From an uncultured Bacteroidales bacterium (GTDB lineage Bacteria > Bacteroidota > Bacteroidia > Bacteroidales > Muribaculaceae): a DNA stretch of 12,135 nucleotides. Shown in pieces: positions 7,270-12,135 of the stretch (position 1 is its first letter; every line of letters starts with the position of its first letter). The stretch lies in NCBI GenBank assembly GCA_945828175.1, contig CALZQD010000020.1, positions 1-12,135 on the forward strand. Direction: 5' to 3'. Below the pieces are notes generated by a model. The model worked only from the letters and a program-made list of their open reading frames with translations. It ran no database searches and was not told the DNA's origin. A program made the translations under genes and the position numbers.

Positions 7270-7743
7270 TCAATCATGATGATACGGTTCGCCGCGGAGG
7301 ATGGTCATGGCGCGGTAGACTTGTTCGGCGAAGAAGAGGCGAACCATTTCGTGGTTGAAGGTCATCTTCGATAGCGAGAGTTTGTCGTCGGCGCGGTCAT
7401 AGACTTCTTTCGAGAAACCGTATGGACCGCCGATGACAAATATCAGATTGCCGGCGACTGTGACCGTTTTCTTCTCGATATAGGCCGAAAATTCGCGCGA
7501 AGTCATTTCCTTGCCTCTCTCGTCGAGCAAAACGACAAAATCGCGGTTGTCGATAAAGTTGAGTATCGCCGCCCCTTCTGTCTCTTTCTGCCGGGCTTCG
7601 GTCATGCCTCTTGAGGTCTTGACATCGGGCAGCGCCACGACATCGAATGGCATATAGCGTTGGACGCGCTTGGTGTAGAGTGTAATGCCTTCTGACATGA
7701 GGCTGTCTTTGGTCTTGCCGATACAGAGCAGAACAGTTTTCAT
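7270..7743 (-). CDS. rlmH: 23S rRNA (pseudouridine1915-N3)-methyltransferase RlmH
   Basis: The 157-residue product matches the standard RlmH length. This SPOUT-class enzyme uses S-adenosylmethionine to methylate pseudouridine 1915 in helix 69 of 23S rRNA on assembled 70S ribosomes. Visible hallmarks are the N-terminal MKTVLLCIGKTK, LDERG (73-77), the SAM-binding trefoil-knot glycines in IGGPYGF (104-110), and the C-terminal HEMVRLFFAEQVYRA helix ending RGEPYHHD, whose histidine-rich tail is diagnostic. The ATG at 7743 is used because it gives the exact family N-terminus; the reading frame is open further upstream but would run into the promoter region. It is transcribed divergently from nadC. 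The antitoxin-GNAT pair lies downstream on the same strand but has its own promoter. Confidence 0.95.
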   Translation of the reverse strand: MKTVLLCIGKTKDSLMSEGITLYTKRVQRYMPFDVVALPDVKTSRGMTEARQKETEGAAILNFIDNRDFVVLLDERGKEMTSREFSAYIEKKTVTVAGNLIFVIGGPYGFSKEVYDRADDKLSLSKMTFNHEMVRLFFAEQVYRAMTILRGEPYHHD

Positions 7744-7760
7744 CGCTTGAAAAATTTTAC

Positions 7761-7778
7761 TAACTTTGTGCAAAGTTA
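7761..7778. promoter_or_regulatory. Face-to-face -7 elements between rlmH and nadC
   Basis: TAACTTTGTGCAAAGTTA is a palindrome apart from its two central bases. Each half is a perfect TAnnTTTG -7 element: 7761-7768 reads toward nadC and 7778-7771 toward rlmH. For nadC, TTTT at 7737-7740 lies 20 nt upstream, a one-mismatch -33 element. For rlmH I see no TTTG at the right distance. The two sites overlap so closely that one polymerase would exclude the other. It could alternatively serve as a dimeric repressor operator. Confidence 0.55.
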
Positions 7779-7798
7779 ATCATTTAAACCGATTTTTT

Positions 7799-8653
7799 AT
7801 GAAGTCAAAAGACCAACTTATAGACGACCTGCTCACGCTGGCCTTCGCCGAAGATGTGGGTGACGGCGATCACACCACCCTCAGCACCATCCCGGCCGAC
7901 GAGATGGGCCGTCAGCATCTGCTTGTTAAAGAAGAAGGTATCCTTGCCGGCGTCGAGATGGCGCGCCGCGTTTTCGCCAAGTTTGACCCCGAGCTGAAGA
8001 TGACCGTCTTCATCAACGACGGTGCCCACGTCAAGCCCGGCGACATCGCTTTTGTCGTCGAGGGCAAAGTGCGGTCACTGCTCCAGACCGAGCGCATCAT
8101 GCTCAACATCATGCAGCGCATGAGCGGTATCGCCACTGTCACAGCCAAATACCAGCAGCGCCTCGAAGGACTGAAGACCAAGGTGCTCGACACCCGCAAG
8201 ACCACTCCCGGCCTCAGACTCCTCGAAAAAGAGGCTGTCAAGATTGGCGGCGGCGAGAACCACCGCATCGGCCTCTTCGACATGATCCTTATCAAAGACA
8301 ACCACGTCGACTTTGCCGGCGGCATCAAGGAAGCCGTCGCAGCCGCAAAGAAATACTGCAAGGAGAAAGGTAAAGACCTCAAAATCGAGCAGGAGGTACG
8401 CAACGAGGACGAAATCCGCCAGGCTCTCGAAGCCGGCGTCGACCGCATAATGCTCGACAACTTCACGCCCGAGCGCAACCGCGAGGCCGTCAAGCTGATT
8501 CGCAGCATCAACCCCGCCGTCGAAATTGAATCGTCGGGCGGCATCACCCTCGACACGCTGCGCGCCTATGGTGAGTGCGGTGTCGACTTCATTTCGGTCG
8601 GAGCACTCACCCACTCTGTCAAAGGCCTCGACATGAGCTTCAAGGCCTGCTGA
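7799..8653 (+). CDS. nadC: Nicotinate-nucleotide pyrophosphorylase (carboxylating)
   Basis: This 284-residue enzyme is quinolinate phosphoribosyltransferase. It converts quinolinate and PRPP to nicotinate mononucleotide, pyrophosphate and CO2 in de novo NAD synthesis, in the cytosol. Signature motifs are present: EDVGDGDHTT near the N-terminus, LLQTERIMLNIMQRMSGIAT, DTRKTTPGLR (131-140), GGGENHRIGL (150-159), IKDNH, IEQEV, DRIMLDNF and the C-terminal IESSGGI with DFISVGALTHS, a half-barrel phosphate-binding segment. The ATG at 7799 is chosen; an in-frame TTG at 7766 lies inside the -7 element. nadA and nadB are not in this window. The gene is monocistronic: it diverges from rlmH and converges on the HAD gene with 11 bp between stops. 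Confidence 0.95.
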   Translation: MKSKDQLIDDLLTLAFAEDVGDGDHTTLSTIPADEMGRQHLLVKEEGILAGVEMARRVFAKFDPELKMTVFINDGAHVKPGDIAFVVEGKVRSLLQTERIMLNIMQRMSGIATVTAKYQQRLEGLKTKVLDTRKTTPGLRLLEKEAVKIGGGENHRIGLFDMILIKDNHVDFAGGIKEAVAAAKKYCKEKGKDLKIEQEVRNEDEIRQALEAGVDRIMLDNFTPERNREAVKLIRSINPAVEIESSGGITLDTLRAYGECGVDFISVGALTHSVKGLDMSFKAC

Positions 8654-8664
8654 AAATCAGATTT

Positions 8665-9279
8665 TTAGAGAATATCATAGCCGATGAATGAGTCAATCAC
8701 TTCATCGGCTTTTTCGTATAGCGACTCGCGCGGATTGGTAGTGGCGAGGGCGACGACATAGGCTCCGGCACGGCGGCCTGCCTCGAGTCCGGCAAAGCTG
8801 TCTTCAAATACAACGCAGTCTGTCGGGTCGACGCCAAGCTTTTCGGCGGCAATGAGATAGCCCTGCGGGTCGGGCTTCGAGCGCTCGACGAGAGCATCGG
8901 TGATGACGGCCTCGAATTTCGGCCTGAGTTCGGGTATCTGGCTGAACAGCCGCGACATCTTGCGGTCGTTGCTGCTCGTCACTATGGCCTTGGGGATATT
9001 CTTATCTATCAGGCGGTCAAGAAAATCCGACACACCGTCGAAGAGCGTGTAGCGCATCGATTCCTCCTGCTCTTTGAGCAGAACGAGAATCTCGTCGCGA
9101 ATATCTTCGTCGAAATATGTCTCAAGTATTCGGGCGAGAGTGTTGCCTTTTATCACTCTCGCAAAATCGTCGACGCCTGTCGGGTAGCGTCGGTCTATAT
9201 CATCCCAGAAGTCGGTGTAAATGCTTTCTGTATCGACAATTACACCGTCGAGATCGAACAATGCTGCCTTATATCTCAT
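8665..9279 (-). CDS. HAD family hydrolase, beta-phosphoglucomutase-like
   Basis: This 204-residue protein has all four HAD motifs: nucleophile D9 and acid/base D11 in FDLDGVIVDTE (8-18), motif II T101-S-S in IVTSSND, motif III lysine K135 in RSKPDP, and motif IV VFEDSFAGLEAG with E159/D160. A helical cap lies between residues about 18 and 85, which fits subfamily I (PgmB/phosphatase-like). Substrates are usually small phosphorylated sugars; this one cannot be assigned from sequence. I start at the ATG at 9279, which gives the typical MRYKAALFDLDG. An in-frame ATG at 9291 would add four residues but sits almost at the predicted transcription start. It is divergent from the MATE gene and convergent with nadC. 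Confidence 0.88.
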   Translation of the reverse strand: MRYKAALFDLDGVIVDTESIYTDFWDDIDRRYPTGVDDFARVIKGNTLARILETYFDEDIRDEILVLLKEQEESMRYTLFDGVSDFLDRLIDKNIPKAIVTSSNDRKMSRLFSQIPELRPKFEAVITDALVERSKPDPQGYLIAAEKLGVDPTDCVVFEDSFAGLEAGRRAGAYVVALATTNPRESLYEKADEVIDSFIGYDIL

Positions 9280-9301
9280 GTTTTTTAGCATTAAATCGAC
9301 G

Positions 9302-9309
9302 CAAAGTTA
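9302..9309 (-). promoter_or_regulatory. -7 element for the HAD hydrolase gene
   Basis: TAACTTTG on the minus strand is a perfect TAnnTTTG match, 22 nt before the ATG at 9279. No TTTG is seen at the -33 position, so support is partial. The same octamer precedes three other genes in this window. Confidence 0.45.
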
Positions 9310-9332
9310 ATACTTTGGCCCTATAAAATTGT

Positions 9333-9340
9333 TAAATTTG
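9333..9340 (+). promoter_or_regulatory. -7 element for the MATE transporter gene
   Basis: TAAATTTG fits TAnnTTTG and lies 25 nt before the ATG at 9366. The nearest upstream TTTG (9314-9317) is only 15 nt away, shorter than the usual spacer, so the -33 element is weak. It diverges from the HAD gene promoter. Confidence 0.4.
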
Positions 9341-9365
9341 CATATATTTATTGTAGAATCAACTT

Positions 9366-10742
9366 ATGCCGATCCCACCGCAGTCACAGTCACCGACGTC
9401 ATTAGGCACGAAGACAATCGGGCAACTCCTTGTCCAGTATTCTCTTCCGGCCATCATAGCGAGTCTCGCGACCTCGCTGTATAATATCGTCGACAGCATC
9501 TTCATCGGCCGCGGCGTCGGCGCCATGGCAATCTCGGGCCTCGCCATCACCTTCCCGCTGATGAATCTCGTCATCGGTTTCTGTACGCTCATAGCCGTCG
9601 GCGGTGCCACAATCAGCTCGATATTCCTCGGTCAGAAAAATCTCAAGCGTGCCACCGATGTTGTCAACAACGTTCTGGTGCTCTGTCTGATACACTCTGT
9701 AGTTTTCGGCAGCATCACGCTGATTTTTCTTGACCCGATACTGATATTCTTCGGTGCGACCTCAGAGACCATCGGCTATGCCCGCGAATTCATGCGCATC
9801 ATCCTCTACGGCACCCCGGTATCTTATATCTTCATCGGCCTCAACAACCTCATGCGTGCCACGGGCTATCCCAAGAAGGCGATGATTTCGGCGCTGCTGT
9901 CGGTGCTTGTCAACGTCATCCTCGCCCCCATTTTCATCTTCGTCTTCGACTGGGGCATCGCCGGCGCGGCCTTTGCCACCATCTGCGGCCAGTTCTCGGC
10001 CTTCATATGGGTGCTGATACACTTCCTTTCTAAAAAGAGCTACGTCCACTTCGAGTGGCGCGACCGCTTTTTCAGCCCCGACCTCATCAAGCGCATCTAT
10101 GCCATAGGCCTGTCGCCCTTCCTGATGAACTGCTGCGCCTGCCTCGTGGTCGTCTTCATCAATAAAGCCCTGCTTGCCTATGCCTACGACCTCGGCAATG
10201 TCGCCGTCGGAGCCTACGGCATCGTCAATCGCACGACGATGTTCTTCGTCATGATTGTCTTCGGCGTCACTCAGGGCATGCAGCCCATCCTCGGCTACAA
10301 CTACGGCGCCTCAAACTGGCCGCGCGTCAAGGAGACTCTCGTCAAGGGCGTCCTCCTCGGCACAGCCATCTCGACCGTCGGCTGGATTCTCACCGAGAGC
10401 TTCCCCGACGTCATCAGCTCGATGTTTACCACCGATTGCACTATGATCGACATCGCCCGCGAAGGCTTCAGAATATACTTCATATTCTACCCTGTCGTCG
10501 GCGCGCAGATTGTCATTCAGAACTATTTCCAGTCGATTGGCAAACCCAAGCTCTCGATATTCCTTTCGCTCACCCGTCAGCTGATATTCCTCCTACCCCT
10601 GCTGTGGATTCTGCCGAAGCATTTCGGCGTCGACGGTGTCTGGGCCAGCATGGCCGGCAGCGATTTTCTCGCCTTCGTCCTTGCACTTCTGACTGTATTA
10701 ATCACAAGCCCCAAGATTAAGCGGGCATTAACTCAAAAATAA
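9366..10742 (+). CDS. MATE family efflux transporter
   Basis: The 458-residue protein is strongly hydrophobic, with about twelve membrane segments in two similar halves, the normal MATE size and layout. Recognisable features are the N-terminal LLVQYSLPAIIASLATSLYN, the following VDSIFIGRGVGAMAISGLAITFP (which contains the VD-x-IFIG pattern), MRATGYPKKAM in the loop of the first half, and GVTQGMQPILGYNYGA (Q/P-IxGYNxGA) in the second half. MATE pumps sit in the inner membrane and export cationic drugs or metabolites in exchange for sodium or protons. The closest named group appears to be MepA-like transporters; substrate and coupling ion cannot be read from the sequence. The FAD oxidoreductase gene begins 1 nt after its TAA, so the two are likely co-transcribed. 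Confidence 0.88.
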   Translation: MPIPPQSQSPTSLGTKTIGQLLVQYSLPAIIASLATSLYNIVDSIFIGRGVGAMAISGLAITFPLMNLVIGFCTLIAVGGATISSIFLGQKNLKRATDVVNNVLVLCLIHSVVFGSITLIFLDPILIFFGATSETIGYAREFMRIILYGTPVSYIFIGLNNLMRATGYPKKAMISALLSVLVNVILAPIFIFVFDWGIAGAAFATICGQFSAFIWVLIHFLSKKSYVHFEWRDRFFSPDLIKRIYAIGLSPFLMNCCACLVVVFINKALLAYAYDLGNVAVGAYGIVNRTTMFFVMIVFGVTQGMQPILGYNYGASNWPRVKETLVKGVLLGTAISTVGWILTESFPDVISSMFTTDCTMIDIAREGFRIYFIFYPVVGAQIVIQNYFQSIGKPKLSIFLSLTRQLIFLLPLLWILPKHFGVDGVWASMAGSDFLAFVLALLTVLITSPKIKRALTQK

Positions 10743-10743
10743 G

Positions 10744-12088
10744 ATGCTGAAAACCTTAAATATGCGCGTCACTCCCAAAGTGGCCGCCATCCCCGAGCTC
10801 CTGCTGAGCGAAGCCGCCAAAACTCTGTCGGTCAACCCTGCGCGAATAAAGAAAATCGAAATTGTCCGTCGCTCGATTGATGCCCGACAGCGTCAGGTCT
10901 TCGTCAACCTCACTGTCGACGTCCACATCGACGCCGTCGAAATAGGCACGAACGATTTCACGCCCGTCGTCTACGGCAATGTTGCCGACCGGCCGCAGGT
11001 CGTTGTCGTCGGCGCCGGTCCGGCCGGACTCTTTGCGGCTCTCGCTCTCATCGAGGCCGGACTGAAGCCCGTCGTCCTCGAGCGCGGCAAGGATGTCGAC
11101 AGCCGCCGCCTCGACCTCGCGGCCATCAACCGCAGGAATATCGTCGACCCCGACTCAAACTACTGCTTTGGTGAGGGCGGCGCGGGTGCGTTCTCCGACG
11201 GCAAGCTCTATACCCGCAGCAAAAAGCGCGGCTCGGTCGAGAAGGTTCTCCGGGTCTTCGTCACACACGGCGCCAAGCGCGAGATTCTCGTCGACGCCCA
11301 TCCCCATATCGGCACCGACAAGTTGCCCGAGGTCATCAAGAATATGCGCGAGACCATCCTCCGCTCCGGCGGCGAGATTCATTTCTCGACCCGTGTCTCT
11401 GACATCATCATCGACGGCAACGAGGCGCGCGGCGTCGTCACATCCGACGGCACGGAATACCTCGGTCCCGTCATCATGGCAACAGGCCACTCTGCCCGCG
11501 ACATCTACCGCATGCTCGATGCCAAGGGCGTAGCGATGACCCCCAAGGGCATAGCCGTAGGTGTGCGGCTCGAGCATCCACAGCAGCTGATCGACCGGAT
11601 TCAGTATCACAGCCCCGAGGGTCGCGGACGTTATCTCCCTGCCGCCGAGTACTCGATGCTCACTCGTGTCGACGACCGCGCCGTCTATTCGTTCTGCATG
11701 TGCCCCGGCGGTTTCATCATCCCGGCTGCGAGCGACGGCGGCCAGCTCGTCGTCAACGGCATGTCGCCGTCAAACCGCGGTACCAAATGGGCCAACTCGG
11801 GCATGGTCGTCGAGGTCTTGCCCGAAGACCTCCCTGAGTACGACCGTCTCGGCTCGCTCAAGATGATGGGCTTTCAGGAAGATATAGAGAAGCGCTTTTT
11901 CGAGGCTTCGGGCCACACTCAGCAGGCTCCGGCCCAGCGCATGGTCGAGTTCACCAACGGCCGTCTGTCGTCGTCGCTGCCCGACACGTCTTACGCTCCT
12001 GGCATTATACCGGCGCGCATCGATGAACTACTGCCGCCGCGTATTGCCAAGCGACTGCAGAAAGGCTTCGTCGAGTTCGGTCGCAAAT
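10744..12088 (+). CDS. FAD-dependent oxidoreductase (COG2509-like), 3' truncated
   Basis: 448 genuine codons are visible. An N-terminal domain of about 85 residues precedes a Rossmann FAD-binding motif VVVVGAGPAGLFAA (glycines 90, 92, 95), with E at the end of the second strand (VVLERG). CFGEGGAGAFSDGKLYTR (141-158) and IMATGHSARDIY (around 244-253) are hallmarks of the uncharacterised FAD-dependent dehydrogenase group often filed as COG2509. I expect roughly 515-530 residues in full, so perhaps 70 are missing. The reading frame continues to TAG at 12133, but everything from 12089 is sequencing adapter, so the 15 residues SVSYTHLTLPTICSV and the stop codon are not biological. The substrate is unknown. 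It starts 1 nt after the MATE gene, in the same operon. Confidence 0.85.
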
Positions 12089-12135
12089 CTGTCTCTTATA
12101 CACATCTGACGCTGCCGACGATATGCAGTGTGTAG
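12089..12135. other. Nextera sequencing adapter at the contig end (artefact)
   Basis: 12089-12107 is the 19-bp Tn5 mosaic end CTGTCTCTTATACACATCT. 12108-12121 is GACGCTGCCGACGA, the rest of the Nextera read-2 read-through adapter. 12122-12129 is TATGCAGT, the reverse complement of i5 index S506/N506 (ACTGCATA). 12130-12135 is GTGTAG, the start of the P5 adapter. The order and register are exact with no mismatches, so this is untrimmed library adapter and not a transposon in the genome. Confidence 0.98.

Noticed and set aside
7744..7798. Riboswitch or NAD-linked leader upstream of nadC
   Set aside because: The 55-bp gap is filled by the two promoter elements and is too short for a structured aptamer.
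8653..8665. AAAATC-A-GATTTT inverted repeat between nadC and the HAD gene as a shared terminator
   Set aside because: The loop would be a single base and the stem is mostly A-T, so a stable hairpin is unlikely.
12089..12107. Tn5 mosaic end as a sign of a native transposon
   Set aside because: It is followed exactly by Nextera read-2 adapter, an i5 index and P5 sequence, so it is library adapter.

Overview
The window looks like a chromosomal contig end from a member of the Bacteroidales, possibly a Muribaculaceae-like gut bacterium. The family placement is inference. The evidence is the gene set, the near absence of Shine-Dalgarno sequences, and promoters that match the Bacteroidetes core consensus (TAnnTTTG at -7, in one case with a TTTG at -33). 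Coding sequence is GC-rich and tightly packed, except for one AT-rich insert near the middle.

Layout. Positions 1-6211 hold one dense plus-strand cluster: the 3' end of an MlaE-type lipid-transport permease, its MlaF-type ATPase, the clamp-loader delta' subunit (holB), a 991-residue AddB-like PD-(D/E)XK nuclease, and the radical-SAM heme chaperone hemW. Adjacent genes overlap by 4 or 1 nt or are separated by only 14 and 4 nt, so they are probably co-transcribed. Positions 6212 to about 7260 form the AT-rich segment. It carries a minus-strand pair, a 59-residue antitoxin-like protein followed by an overlapping GNAT acetyltransferase, with a good promoter in front and a terminator-like hairpin behind. 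This is the arrangement of a GNAT toxin-antitoxin module and looks horizontally acquired. From 7270 the GC-rich genome resumes: rlmH (minus) and nadC (plus) diverge from an 18-bp palindrome made of two facing -7 elements. nadC converges on a HAD phosphatase gene (minus), which diverges from a MATE exporter gene (plus). The exporter gene is followed after 1 nt by a COG2509-like FAD-dependent oxidoreductase.

The last 47 bases (12089-12135) are not genomic. They are the Nextera mosaic end and read-2 adapter, an index matching the reverse complement of i5 index S506/N506, and the start of the P5 adapter. The last gene is therefore truncated at 12088, and its apparent final 15 residues and stop codon are artefacts.

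Most genes are housekeeping: envelope lipid transport, replication, double-strand-break processing, heme handling, rRNA modification and NAD synthesis. I found no clearly new multi-gene system. The best biological candidate for follow-up is the AT-rich GNAT/small-protein pair; the firmest observation is the adapter at the contig end.
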